64,000 nucleotides of DNA from an uncultured Caulobacterales bacterium (GTDB lineage Bacteria > Pseudomonadota > Alphaproteobacteria > Caulobacterales > Maricaulaceae). A model generated the notes under the pieces. It saw nothing but the letters and a program-made list of their open reading frames with translations, searched no databases and was not told the DNA's origin. Made by a program: the position numbers and the translations under genes. Positions 8,089-17,197 of the stretch are shown here, piece after piece; positions within the stretch are counted from its first letter, which is position 1, and each line of letters opens with the position of its first letter. Where the stretch lies: assembly GCA_938003545.1 (NCBI GenBank), contig CALKXY010000004.1:1-64000 (forward strand). Reading direction: 5' to 3'.

Positions 8089-8520
8089 ATGACCGTAAAA
8101 TATTATATTGATGACCTCGAAGTCGGCATGCGTGCAGAAACACGCGCCACAATCACAGAGGAGATGATCAATACCTTCGCCGACATCACGGGGGATCATA
8201 ACCCGATCCATGTGGATGCGGAGTTCGCGGCAACAACTGATTTTGGCCAACGCATTGCTCATGGTGCGCTTTCGGCGAGTTTTATCTCTGCGATTTTAGG
8301 TAATGACCTTCCGGGCCCTGGTGCTGTTTTTGTAGAATTGAATTTGCGGTTCCGTAAGCCTGCTTTTATTGGAGACGAAGTTCTCGCAATTGCCGAAGTC
8401 GCTGAAATAAACGAACGCACGGGTCGTGTGAAAATGAAGTGCCATTGCGAAGTTGATGGCAAAAAAATCTGTCGTGGTGATGCGGGCGTATTTGTTCAGA
8501 AACGTCCCGTCGAAGATTAA
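8089..8520 (+). CDS. MaoC-like (R)-specific enoyl-CoA hydratase
   Basis: A 143-residue single hot-dog domain of the MaoC/PhaJ type. The hydratase motif FADITGDHNPIHVD contains the catalytic Asp36 and His41. These enzymes hydrate trans-2-enoyl-CoA to (R)-3-hydroxyacyl-CoA, which can link beta-oxidation to PHA synthesis; the organism has a PHA locus at 57-62 kb, so a PhaJ role is possible but unproven. A longer in-frame extension overlaps the HAD gene; I chose the ATG at 8089 because AAGG lies 6 bases upstream and the protein then begins at the normal family position. Confidence 0.85.
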   Translation: MTVKYYIDDLEVGMRAETRATITEEMINTFADITGDHNPIHVDAEFAATTDFGQRIAHGALSASFISAILGNDLPGPGAVFVELNLRFRKPAFIGDEVLAIAEVAEINERTGRVKMKCHCEVDGKKICRGDAGVFVQKRPVED

Positions 8521-8524
8521 ACGC

Positions 8525-9466
8525 GTGAAAACGCTCCAAACTTATTCTGGTCTACACGCTGATGATAAAGGCGCAGTCATTGCGCTTGGAAATTTCGACG
8601 GACTTCATCGCGGGCATCAAGCTGTTATCAGCCAAGCTCAAGCGATTGCAGAGGACTTGGATGCACCGCTTGGGATTGGTGTATTTCGTCCGCATCCTTA
8701 TCGATATTTCAAACCCGACGCCGCTCCCTTTCGTTTAATGAGCGCGCGTCTTCGGGCGTTGGTCATGGCCGAACTGGACGTTGATTATCTCTATGAAATT
8801 CCCTTCGATGAGACTCTGCGCGATATGGATGATGTCCAATTCGTTGAGGAAGTCCTGCACGCGGGACTGGGTATTCGTCATGTTGTTGTCGGCGCAGATT
8901 ACGGCTTTGGGAAAAACCGCTGCGGGAATGTGGAAAGCCTGACACGTCTTTGCGCAGAACGCGGCATAGGTGTTACGGCGATAGCTCCTGTTGGTTTGCA
9001 TAAACTTTATGGCAAATACGGCTCCACAGAAATCCGAAAAGCCTTACAAGACGGTGATGTGTTTCATGCGCAACATATGTTGTCACGTCCGTGGCAGGTG
9101 GACGGCATTGTGCAGCAGGGTCAACAACGCGGCCGTACGATTAACTTCCCTACCGCGAATCTCGACTTCGGCGATCTCGTTCGTCCAAAATTTGGCGTCT
9201 ATGTTGTTGAAGTTCGATTGGAGGGCGAAACAGATTGGCGTCCTGGCGTAGCAAATACGGGCAGTCGTCCAACGGTCGATGGTGACGAGGCGAGATTGGA
9301 AGTGCACCTTCTCGACTTTAATAGAGACTTATATGGTCAACTGATTGATGTGCGTTTTCGTAGTTTTATTCGGGCTGAAAAGAAGTTTGAAAATTTCGAC
9401 GCGCTCAAGACGCAAATCATGCGGGATGCGGATGGTGCCCGTGCGATTTTAGCAACGGTAAATTAA
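8525..9466 (+). CDS. ribF: Bifunctional riboflavin kinase/FAD synthetase
   Basis: A 313-residue enzyme that phosphorylates riboflavin to FMN and adenylates FMN to FAD. The N-terminal nucleotidyltransferase domain has the GNFDGLHRGH motif at residues 22-31 and an RSF/RKALQDG-type segment (GKYGSTEIRKAL). The C-terminal kinase domain shows GRTINFPTANL and later a conserved VHLLDFNRDLYG strand. The reading frame extends upstream into the MaoC gene, but only the GTG at 8525, four bases after the MaoC stop, gives the family's usual N terminus. This start is reasoned, not proven. Confidence 0.93.
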   Translation: MKTLQTYSGLHADDKGAVIALGNFDGLHRGHQAVISQAQAIAEDLDAPLGIGVFRPHPYRYFKPDAAPFRLMSARLRALVMAELDVDYLYEIPFDETLRDMDDVQFVEEVLHAGLGIRHVVVGADYGFGKNRCGNVESLTRLCAERGIGVTAIAPVGLHKLYGKYGSTEIRKALQDGDVFHAQHMLSRPWQVDGIVQQGQQRGRTINFPTANLDFGDLVRPKFGVYVVEVRLEGETDWRPGVANTGSRPTVDGDEARLEVHLLDFNRDLYGQLIDVRFRSFIRAEKKFENFDALKTQIMRDADGARAILATVN

Positions 9467-9551
9467 GCATAGTTTCATTAACCTGCATCGCATTTTAGCC
9501 TTTATTCAACTCTATGAATTACCCGCGCCTCATGCTGGGGCATAATGTGGG

Positions 9552-9974
9552 ATGGGTTTAGTGTTTAATAGTCAAGTCGAAGCGTTGCTAACGGTCTTAG
9601 CTTTATCTGTATTTGCGGATAAGCGCGTCCTTTCAACGGAAATTGCGGCCTTTATCGAATCCGCCACCGAGATTAATGAGAAAGTTCAGTCGGACATTCC
9701 GGTAACGGAAGCAAAACTACTGATGTGGTTTGAGATGAACCGAATTAGGCTCGGCGATAAAGTCAGATTAGGCCCCATTGGTTTTAAGCATTGGTTCGAC
9801 TCGGTTATGTCTGATCTTGCTAAGTTTTCGGATAGAGACTTCCTGATTAGAGGTCTTCAACGTATTTCGCTGTCGGATGGCGAGCTTCATATCAGTGAAA
9901 AGGCGCTCTGTGTCCTTGTTGAGAGACGACTGAGAGATAAAAATAAAGTCGCTGCTCTGCTTCCGTCTTGCTGA
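9552..9974 (+). CDS. Hypothetical TerB-like helical protein
   Basis: A 140-residue protein predicted to be all helical. Two segments resemble the acidic helix-loop of TerB/DjlA-type domains: ALSVFADKRVLSTEIAAFI (about 17-35) and ISLSDGELHISEKAL (about 106-120), spaced as in the TerB repeat, with DGELHISE closest to the family's DGEI..SE signature. TerB-like domains bind metal and occur in membrane-linked stress complexes. The assignment is tentative. There is no visible signal peptide and no operon partner. Confidence 0.5.
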   Translation: MGLVFNSQVEALLTVLALSVFADKRVLSTEIAAFIESATEINEKVQSDIPVTEAKLLMWFEMNRIRLGDKVRLGPIGFKHWFDSVMSDLAKFSDRDFLIRGLQRISLSDGELHISEKALCVLVERRLRDKNKVAALLPSC

Positions 9975-10085
9975 TGTAAAACATAGGTCCAAAGACTGAA
10001 CATATTGGGGCTAACATTTTTGTGATTTGATTTATCTCAACCTAAAATTAAACCTTTATTAACTACGTTTAATGAGGGGCTCGTT

Positions 10086-10646
10086 GTGAAGTTAATAAGA
10101 GGTTTTGGGGTTATAGCTGTTTTTGCTTTTTCTAGCATTGAGGCTGCAGCGGGGCCGTTATGCGCGTACACAAAAGCCAAATCAGGCAGTTCACATTTAC
10201 CGCCGTCTCCAGAGGCTTTACGTCAAACCAATTTAGTCAATTACGCGCTTTGTCAAAAATACCCTTGCCCGAATTATCAGCTATGGCGAAGTGAGGCGAT
10301 TAGTAATGCATCTGCGACGATGGATGCGACAGGTAATCGGGTAAGCTATAATGCAGGCTTTATGGCGGGCATTCAAAATCGATATTCAAATTACGCGACC
10401 ATAGGCATATTTGGCCATGAATTGGGTCACCTCATAGATTTCAATCTGAACCCTTCTAGTATTAGCGGGGTCGTCAGAGAGGCGAGAGCGGATCAATATG
10501 CGGGCTGTGCTTTCGCAATAGCGGGTGAACCCAAGCAAAACCTCATTTATCTTGCGCAGACATTGCAATCATTGGGAACCTCACCAGGTTATCCGACACC
10601 GCAACAAAGAGTCGCATTGTTGGAAATTGGCTATGACTCGTGTTGA
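10086..10646 (+). CDS. Small secreted gluzincin-like metalloprotease
   Basis: A 186-residue exported protein. Residues 1-22 form a Sec signal peptide ending AAA-G. The core has HELGH (His111, Glu112, His115) and, 17 residues later, REARADQYAG, where Glu132 and Asp136 match the ExxxD third-ligand helix of M48-like gluzincins. Five cysteines lie in the mature part (26, 56, 61, 141 and 186), suggesting disulfides outside the cytoplasm. It is much shorter than typical M48 proteases and has no transmembrane helices. The start is GTG with AGGGG upstream. Function as a protease is inferred from the motif only. Confidence 0.7.
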   Translation: MKLIRGFGVIAVFAFSSIEAAAGPLCAYTKAKSGSSHLPPSPEALRQTNLVNYALCQKYPCPNYQLWRSEAISNASATMDATGNRVSYNAGFMAGIQNRYSNYATIGIFGHELGHLIDFNLNPSSISGVVREARADQYAGCAFAIAGEPKQNLIYLAQTLQSLGTSPGYPTPQQRVALLEIGYDSC

Positions 10647-10649
10647 GTT

Positions 10650-11960
10650 TTACTCGCCTTTATAGACGATCCCACCTTTCATAACGAAATCGACATCCAT
10701 TAGCTCTGCAATATCTTCGCGCGGGTCGCCGTCGACGCCAATCAGGTCGGCGTATTTTCCGGCTTCCAGCGTCGCAATCACTGCGTCTAATTCGATATGT
10801 TTTGCGGCTGTGACGGTGGCGGCGCGAATAGCTTCAGTTTCGCTCATGCCTGCCGCGACCATATATTCAAACTCTTTGGCGTTATTGCCGTGTTTGGACA
10901 CGCCTGTATCTGTTCCAAATGCGATGGTGATGCCGCTTTCATGCGCGAGCGACAGCATATCTAACATGCGCGGCCCGACTTCTTGTGCTTTCTTATAGCT
11001 GGCAGGTGGAAGGAAATCCCACTCTTTCACGGTCATGCCTGCTAAGACTGTTGGCACTAAGACCGCGTCATATTTCTTGAAAAGGCGGGTCGTGTTTTCG
11101 TCTAAATATGTGCCGTGTTCGATAGAGCTAACGCCTGCGTTTAGGGCGGCTTCGATTCCGTCCTTACCATGCGCATGTGCCGTGACTTTGCGGCCCATGG
11201 ACGTGGCCGCTTCGACAATGGCAACCAGTTCGTCATCGGTCATTTGCTGGCCCGTGCCCGCATTTGTATTGGACAGCACGCCGCCCGTGGAAGCGATTTT
11301 GATAAGGTCTGCGCCGTTCTTGATCGCAAGGCGTGTGGCCCGGCGGCAATCATCCGCACCATCGCAATTTGTGGGACGTTGGAAATGCTCAAGAATATCA
11401 GCGCGAAAGCCATTTAACTCGCCATGACCACCTGTAATGCTGACATTGCCAGAGGCGCGAATATGCGGCCCAGGGACTTTACCCGCTGAAATTGCGCGTG
11501 ACAGGGCTTTGATTTCTGGGGGGCCGCCAACATCTTGTACGGCGGTAAAGCCTGCCATTAGCGTTTTCCGTGCATTCGCCGCCGCGTCATAGGCGACATC
11601 TCCAGCTTCTTTGGTGAAGTTTTCAAGTCGTCCATTTGGATTCCATTCACCACGTAGATGCACATGGCTGTCGATTAATCCGGGTAAGAAGAACATATCT
11701 TTGCCATCGATCGTCGTCGCGTCTTCATCTTCCAAAAACCCCGGCTCAACACCGACAATTTTTCCGTCATGGATAATGATCGTGTGATCGGACAAAACGC
11801 GTTCGCCAGGCACAGTCATGACGTCGCCTGCATGGATTAATGTATAATCTTCATGGCTGTCATGCGTTTCGTCATGGGCATAGGCAGAAAATCCAACGCC
11901 AAGCGCACCAATGGCGAGGGATATATAAAGAGCGGATGTCAGAAGTGTGCGATAGGTCAT
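10650..11960 (-). CDS. Exported amidohydrolase family protein
   Basis: A 436-residue metal-dependent hydrolase of the imidazolonepropionase/prolidase-like amidohydrolase branch. A signal peptide spans about residues 1-28 (cleavage near AYAHD), followed by a His-rich stretch. Metal-binding motifs are GLIDSHVHLRG (His99, His101), the KIASTGG segment carrying the likely carboxylated Lys, KVTAHAHG, SIEHGTYL and GTDTG (catalytic Asp). Secreted members of this group often cleave dipeptides; the substrate is unknown. A GTG 15 bases further upstream is possible, but neither start has a clear ribosome site. It converges with the preceding secreted protease gene, three bases apart. Confidence 0.85.
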   Translation of the reverse strand: MTYRTLLTSALYISLAIGALGVGFSAYAHDETHDSHEDYTLIHAGDVMTVPGERVLSDHTIIIHDGKIVGVEPGFLEDEDATTIDGKDMFFLPGLIDSHVHLRGEWNPNGRLENFTKEAGDVAYDAAANARKTLMAGFTAVQDVGGPPEIKALSRAISAGKVPGPHIRASGNVSITGGHGELNGFRADILEHFQRPTNCDGADDCRRATRLAIKNGADLIKIASTGGVLSNTNAGTGQQMTDDELVAIVEAATSMGRKVTAHAHGKDGIEAALNAGVSSIEHGTYLDENTTRLFKKYDAVLVPTVLAGMTVKEWDFLPPASYKKAQEVGPRMLDMLSLAHESGITIAFGTDTGVSKHGNNAKEFEYMVAAGMSETEAIRAATVTAAKHIELDAVIATLEAGKYADLIGVDGDPREDIAELMDVDFVMKGGIVYKGE

Positions 11961-12040
11961 AGGCGCTGTTAACACATTATTAATGAGTTGAAAGCGGACT
12001 CGCCCAAAAAGAGAAACTCAATTTGGTCAATCTCTGTGTC

Positions 12041-13324
12041 TTATGTATTCTGCTTCAAAGCCTGATACGCGATATCTGTGCGGTATTGTTTGGCTGACCA
12101 TTTGATCGCGTCAACAGCTTCGTAAGCCGCGTCGACTGCGTCGCGCAGCGTCTCGCCTGACGCTGTGACGCTGAGGACGCGCCCGCCATTGGCTTTTAAC
12201 TTGCCGCAATTTTTTCCGCGACGTGTTCCGGCATGGAAGACGACAATACCGTCTCTTTCATTCACGGCCTCTACGCCTGAAATAACCGTGCCTTTTTTAT
12301 AAGCGCCAGGGTAACCTTCGGCTGCCAAGACGACATTTGCCACGGGTTCACTAAACCATGCGGGCGCATCAACCTTGTCTAATGTTCCGGCTTCAGCGGC
12401 CAAAAGGAGCGGCAGAAGATCAGATTGTAGACGACGCATGATGACTTGGCATTCTGGATCCCCAAACCGTGCATTATATTCGATTAGTTTCGGACCTTCG
12501 TCAGTCATCATCAAGCCTGCGAATAAGACACCTTTGAACGGGTGGCCGTCTTTTGCCATGCCGTAAACGGTTGGCTGTATGATCTTCTCCATTACCGTTG
12601 CCAGAACCGCATCTGTAAAGATCGGAGCGGGGGAATAGGCGCCCATTCCGCCCGTATTTGGGCCTTTATCACCATCATAGGCACGTTTGTGATCTTGCGC
12701 CGCGATGAGGGGCAGGGCTGTTGTGCCGTCGGATATGGCAAAAAAGCTCGCCTCTTGTCCGCGCATAAATTCTTCAATGACAACCGTTTGCGAGGCATCC
12801 CCAAATTTGCCAGAGAAAAATTCTTCTAATTCAGCTTCTGCGTCTTTGAGGGTTTCAGGAATGACGACGCCTTTACCTGCGGCCAAGCCATCGGCTTTCA
12901 AAACATAAGGCGCGGTCATCGTTTTCAGATGGGCTTTCGCGGCGGCAATGTCCGTAAACACACCATAACCTGCCGTTGGAATATCGTAGCGATCACAAAA
13001 GGCTTTGGTAAAGGCTTTGGAGCTTTCTAGCTGCGCGGCGGCTTCCGTTGGGCCGAAGACGCGGACACCTAAATCATTTAGTGCATCGACTAGGCCCATA
13101 GCGAGCGGTTGCTCTGGCCCGACGACGACGAAGTCATAGGCTTCGCGTTGGATAAGGGCGAGGAGGCCAATGATGTCGTCCGCCGCGATGTCAACAATAT
13201 CCGCGACCTCTGCAATGCCAGCATTTCCAGGCGCGCAGTGGAGGGTTTCGACATTTGGCGATTGTGCCAATTTCCAAGCCAGTGCGTGTTCGCGTCCGCC
13301 GGATCCGATAAGGAGCAATTTCAT
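12041..13324 (-). CDS. purD: Phosphoribosylamine-glycine ligase
   Basis: A 427-residue cytoplasmic ATP-grasp enzyme catalysing step two of purine synthesis: phosphoribosylamine plus glycine plus ATP gives GAR. It begins MKLLLIGSGGREHALAWKL, the PurD N-terminal signature, and contains VVGPEQPL, KADGLAAGKGV, the DHKRA segment and EYNARFGDPECQV. Length is normal. It stands alone and is divergent from gshA across 165 bases. Confidence 0.97.
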   Translation of the reverse strand: MKLLLIGSGGREHALAWKLAQSPNVETLHCAPGNAGIAEVADIVDIAADDIIGLLALIQREAYDFVVVGPEQPLAMGLVDALNDLGVRVFGPTEAAAQLESSKAFTKAFCDRYDIPTAGYGVFTDIAAAKAHLKTMTAPYVLKADGLAAGKGVVIPETLKDAEAELEEFFSGKFGDASQTVVIEEFMRGQEASFFAISDGTTALPLIAAQDHKRAYDGDKGPNTGGMGAYSPAPIFTDAVLATVMEKIIQPTVYGMAKDGHPFKGVLFAGLMMTDEGPKLIEYNARFGDPECQVIMRRLQSDLLPLLLAAEAGTLDKVDAPAWFSEPVANVVLAAEGYPGAYKKGTVISGVEAVNERDGIVVFHAGTRRGKNCGKLKANGGRVLSVTASGETLRDAVDAAYEAVDAIKWSAKQYRTDIAYQALKQNT

Positions 13325-13489
13325 AAGGTATCTCGTCTAACGACAAATAGAATAAGACCGCTCTCTAGCGATAGGTGGCCCTCGCGGCAATCGGGCGTGT
13401 GCGACCTATCCACATCGTTCACATTTTCGTTTACTGAGCGGCTCATTTCCGACTTGTCCGACGCCGATGGCCCGCTTAAAGACTTCGCC

Positions 13490-14854
13490 ATGTCTGGACC
13501 CTCTAAATCAAATCTGCAGCTCATTACGTCGAAGGCGCAAATGATCGAACATTTGGCTGAAGGCTCTAAGCCCAAGTCAGAATGGCGGGTTGGCACAGAG
13601 CATGAAAAAATTGGATTTTCGACAAAAGATAATCTGCCACTACCTTACGACGGCGCCTGTTCCATCAAAGCAATGCTGGAAGGCTTACAACGTTTTGACT
13701 GGGAACCTGTTTTTGAAAGTGGCCATATCATTGCGTTAAAGCGCGAGGGTGCCTCTGTGTCGCTGGAACCTGGCGGACAATTTGAGCTCTCCGGCGCGCC
13801 GCTGGAACATATTCACCAGACCTGCGCCGAAGTGAACCGTCATATGCGCGAAGTGCGCGAAGTCGCGAATGAAATCGGCGCTGCCTTTTTATCGTTGGGA
13901 TTCCGTCCAGATACGAAACTCGAAGACGTGCCTGTGATGCCGAAAGGCCGTTATAAAATCATGCGCGACTATATGCAAAAAGTGGGTACAATGGGCCGCG
14001 AAATGATGTTTCGAACCTGTACGGTTCAGGCGAATTTAGATTTCGGGTCAGAAGCAGATATGGTCAAAAAGTTCCGCGTAAGTTTGGCGTTGCAGCCAAT
14101 CGCGACGGCGCTTTTTGCGAATTCTCCTTTCACAGAGGGCAAGTTGAACGGTTATAAATCTTTCCGCTCTCGTATCTGGATGGATACGGATGCAGACCGT
14201 ACAGGTATGTTGCCCTTCGTCTTTGAGGAAGGTTTCGGCTTTGAGCAATATGTCGATTACGCATTAGATGTACCGATGTATTTCGTTGCTCGCGACGGTG
14301 AGTATTTAAACGCAGCAGGAAAGAGCTTTCGTCACTTCTTGGACGGTAAGCTAGATATTCTTCCGGGTGAAGTCGCCACCATGCAAGACTTCGAAGATCA
14401 TCTGTCGACAATTTTTCCTGAGGTTCGCCTCAAGCAATTCTTGGAAATGCGCGGCTGCGATACAGGGCATTGGGATGAGCTTTGCGCCATGCCAGCATTT
14501 TGGACAGGCCTTCTCTATGACGATACGGCGTTGGATGCGGCGTGGGATATGGTTAAAGATTGGACGGCGGAAGAACGCCAGACTTTACGAGACATGGTCC
14601 CAACACATGGATTGCAGACGGAATTCCGCGGCGGAACAATTAATGACCTGGCGAAACAGGCTTTGGATATTTCACGCGCCGGATTAAATGCACGCGGAAA
14701 ATTAAATGCGCATGGCGAAAATGAGACTGTCTTCCTGCAAGATTTGGACGCCAAGGTCGCAGCAAAACAATCCAGTGCAGATCGCCTCATCACGAAATTC
14801 AACCGCGAATGGGCAGGCGATATTTCGCGGGCTTATAAAGAGTGCATCTATTAA
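13490..14854 (+). CDS. gshA: Glutamate-cysteine ligase (plant/alphaproteobacterial type)
   Basis: A 454-residue cytoplasmic enzyme for the first step of glutathione synthesis. It belongs to the GCS2 group shared by alphaproteobacteria and plants: WRVGTEHEKIGF near the N terminus, SLEPGGQFELSGAP, FRPDTKLEDVPVMPKGRY, and RTCTVQANLDFGSE. The frame is open for 127 codons upstream across purD on the other strand, but the ATG at 13490 gives the normal family length. A perfect 9-base palindrome overlaps its stop codon. Confidence 0.95.
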   Translation: MSGPSKSNLQLITSKAQMIEHLAEGSKPKSEWRVGTEHEKIGFSTKDNLPLPYDGACSIKAMLEGLQRFDWEPVFESGHIIALKREGASVSLEPGGQFELSGAPLEHIHQTCAEVNRHMREVREVANEIGAAFLSLGFRPDTKLEDVPVMPKGRYKIMRDYMQKVGTMGREMMFRTCTVQANLDFGSEADMVKKFRVSLALQPIATALFANSPFTEGKLNGYKSFRSRIWMDTDADRTGMLPFVFEEGFGFEQYVDYALDVPMYFVARDGEYLNAAGKSFRHFLDGKLDILPGEVATMQDFEDHLSTIFPEVRLKQFLEMRGCDTGHWDELCAMPAFWTGLLYDDTALDAAWDMVKDWTAEERQTLRDMVPTHGLQTEFRGGTINDLAKQALDISRAGLNARGKLNAHGENETVFLQDLDAKVAAKQSSADRLITKFNREWAGDISRAYKECIY

Positions 14855-14873
14855 GAGGCTCTGTGCCTCTTAA
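14851..14873. terminator. Palindrome over the gshA stop, convergent gene ends
   Basis: TTAAGAGGC, a 5-base loop and GCCTCTTAA form a perfect 9-base stem that includes the gshA TAA codon and ends ten bases before the stop of the convergent receptor gene. There is no long T tract on either strand, so termination strength is uncertain, but the position suits a bidirectional barrier. Confidence 0.5.
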
Positions 14874-14882
14874 GCGCAGGCT

Positions 14883-16961
14883 TTAAAACGTATCCGTCAC
14901 TTCGAGAGAGATGCGTTGTCCGCGCGTTCGCTTTGTCTGTTCACGCCGCGTTAAATCACCGGCGCGGGTGCCGTCAAAAACAAACCGTTGGCGTTGAAAT
15001 TCAAAGTTCAAAATGTTCTGCACACGTAGTTTCCATTGCATGCCGAACAGGTCTTTGTGAACGAATCCAAGTTCCATTTCAGGTACGTTGAAATCATTTT
15101 GTAGTATTTCATCAATGCGCAGAAAATCTGCCTCTTTGCCCTGTTCGAATTCAGCCTCAAGCGCATAGGGCGTGTCGTAAATGTCCCAGCGCACTTCGAT
15201 ATCATATTCCCAAAGTCTCTGGCGATTTGTGGCCCGATTTTCAAAAGTGATGATGTCTTCAATGGAGCTATCTGCAATCGTACCTTCTACGTTGAGGCGC
15301 AAGCCTTTGAGAATATCATTCATCACCCAAGTTAGGCTGCCTTCAATGCCGTATACTTCGGCATTTGTATCCAGATTTCCGGGACCCTGCGTAATGGTTC
15401 CATCTTCAGGGGCGATGAAAATAAGCTGTTCTATTGGGTCTTCGACGATGTTGTAAAAGGCACGCGCACGTCCCGATATCCCGTTCGGGTTCTGGCGTTG
15501 CAATTCTAGTTCTGTCTCCCAGCTTTGTTCAGGAGAGGTACCATTACCGATTGAGGATGATCCTTCGGCTAAGCTGACTTCGGACACGAATGTATCGAAA
15601 TTGAGCTGACCAACGGTACGCTCGACTTGTCCGCGAATAGTCCATTGATCATCGAGTTTGTAAGATGCACTGAATAGGCCTTTAGGTCTAAAAAAAGTGC
15701 GGGCAGGTGTGTTCGTGTCCAACACATTGTCAATTTTAGAATACTCAGCCCCAAGCGAAGCCTGAACACTCACCTGATCATTTAATGCCCAGCTGCGTGA
15801 GAGATTGCCTTGCGCGCGATCTTCTTCAACGCGGACGGCTGTATTATCTACACTATCGCCATTTAGAAAGAGTTCCGTATCAGAGTCCAATACGTTTAAT
15901 GCGCCCTCTAGCGATAAGGCCCAGTCTGAACTCTCACCGGTTTTCCATGTATATTCTGCCCTTGCGATATATTCTGTCTCTTCGTCATCTCGCAGGAATA
16001 ACTGCGTTGTTTGACCTGGGGCACCGTCATCGAACGTAAAACGATTATCAAAATTTCGGGTTTTTGCGCTAAAAAGGCTGATGAATTTTAAACGTCCATT
16101 TCTTCCCAACACAGGCGCATCAAAACTATAATCGCCACTGATTTCATAGGTTTCCCTGTCATCCCCATTTGCGGCGATAGAGGTTCCGGACAAGATGTCA
16201 GATGTACGATTTAAAAATGTCTCTTGGAGTAAGATGTTTCTGTTCCTAAATCCGCCAGACAGATTCAGATTTCCGATGTCGCCATTGTCCCGTAAGAGAG
16301 TGAGGTTGAGGTTCGCGCTGGGTTCTTGCGTATTGAACCCAATTTTCTCAACACGATCTTGGGTGATGCTCCCATCGCCATCAAAGAAGGTTTCATCGCC
16401 GTCTTCCGTGAAAATGAACTGCCCAGAGTTTAAACTTGCAACGGCCTCCAGCCTCCCTTTTTTAGCGGAAAAGCTAATGCCGCCGTCTCCGAGTTGAGGT
16501 TGCGAGCCCTCTTCAAGTCGTATGGCATAGTTCCAGTTGCCCGATAATTCACCTGTCTTGGCGATAATATTCGCGACTTGTCCAGACAGTCCTGGAATAT
16601 CTAATGTTGCGCCGTCGACGATTTCGATTCGCGTCACATTATTTGCGGGTATGCGGCCAAGGATTTGATTAGCCCCTGACGATTTAGAAGACGGGCGGCG
16701 TCCATTGATAAGAATATTGAGAGAGGCCTGCCCAAACCCGCGTCCGGCATCTTCATTTCCGCGAATTTCAAACCCCGGCAGGCGCGCGACCATATCCGCA
16801 GCCGTTAAAGGCGCGAATTGTGTGAAATAATCAGGGGAATAAGACTCAAGCGTTGTTTCAGCCTCAGTCGCGGCAGGCGTTGACGCTTGCCCGAAAGCTG
16901 GCACCGTATAGGCCGCAAAAGCTGTAGATAACAGCAAAGTCGAAAATAAAAGTCGTGTCAA
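14883..16961 (-). CDS. TonB-dependent receptor-like outer membrane protein
   Basis: A 692-residue outer membrane protein. A signal peptide (about 1-24, ending AFGQA) is followed by a plug domain at about 50-120, with the typical TAADMVARLPGFEIRG, LNILINGRRP and VTRIEIVDGATLDIPG segments. The rest is a beta barrel, ending in a terminal Phe (VTDTF), the outer-membrane insertion signal. The barrel resembles the group with an outer-membrane beta-barrel family C-terminal domain. The ligand is unknown; no transport genes adjoin except a divergent peptide transporter. The start is TTG with GGGG seven bases upstream. Confidence 0.85.
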   Translation of the reverse strand: MTRLLFSTLLLSTAFAAYTVPAFGQASTPAATEAETTLESYSPDYFTQFAPLTAADMVARLPGFEIRGNEDAGRGFGQASLNILINGRRPSSKSSGANQILGRIPANNVTRIEIVDGATLDIPGLSGQVANIIAKTGELSGNWNYAIRLEEGSQPQLGDGGISFSAKKGRLEAVASLNSGQFIFTEDGDETFFDGDGSITQDRVEKIGFNTQEPSANLNLTLLRDNGDIGNLNLSGGFRNRNILLQETFLNRTSDILSGTSIAANGDDRETYEISGDYSFDAPVLGRNGRLKFISLFSAKTRNFDNRFTFDDGAPGQTTQLFLRDDEETEYIARAEYTWKTGESSDWALSLEGALNVLDSDTELFLNGDSVDNTAVRVEEDRAQGNLSRSWALNDQVSVQASLGAEYSKIDNVLDTNTPARTFFRPKGLFSASYKLDDQWTIRGQVERTVGQLNFDTFVSEVSLAEGSSSIGNGTSPEQSWETELELQRQNPNGISGRARAFYNIVEDPIEQLIFIAPEDGTITQGPGNLDTNAEVYGIEGSLTWVMNDILKGLRLNVEGTIADSSIEDIITFENRATNRQRLWEYDIEVRWDIYDTPYALEAEFEQGKEADFLRIDEILQNDFNVPEMELGFVHKDLFGMQWKLRVQNILNFEFQRQRFVFDGTRAGDLTRREQTKRTRGQRISLEVTDTF

Positions 16962-17197
16962 AAAACTACCCCGTCTAGGATCACTCGATGACTTATGAGC
17001 GACAAATAGTCCACCCTCACGTTCACCTCATTCGTTCACAATTTTGTTGCTGCGCAAAGGGTGAATTTTTCAAAGAAGAAAACATACACCGCGTTGCGTC
17101 GTATCAGAGCCTATGCCAAAGCGATTATTAAGATCGACAGGGTGACAAGCCAAAAGCTAAGCGCCGTCGACATAAAATATATTATAAGGGGAGCTAA

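Noticed and set aside
8453-8524. N-terminal extension of RibF reaching into the MaoC gene
   Set aside because: It overlaps the MaoC coding sequence by 68 bases and adds residues not seen in the family.
13109-13489. 127-residue N-terminal extension of GshA
   Set aside because: It runs antisense through purD and would greatly exceed the normal family length.
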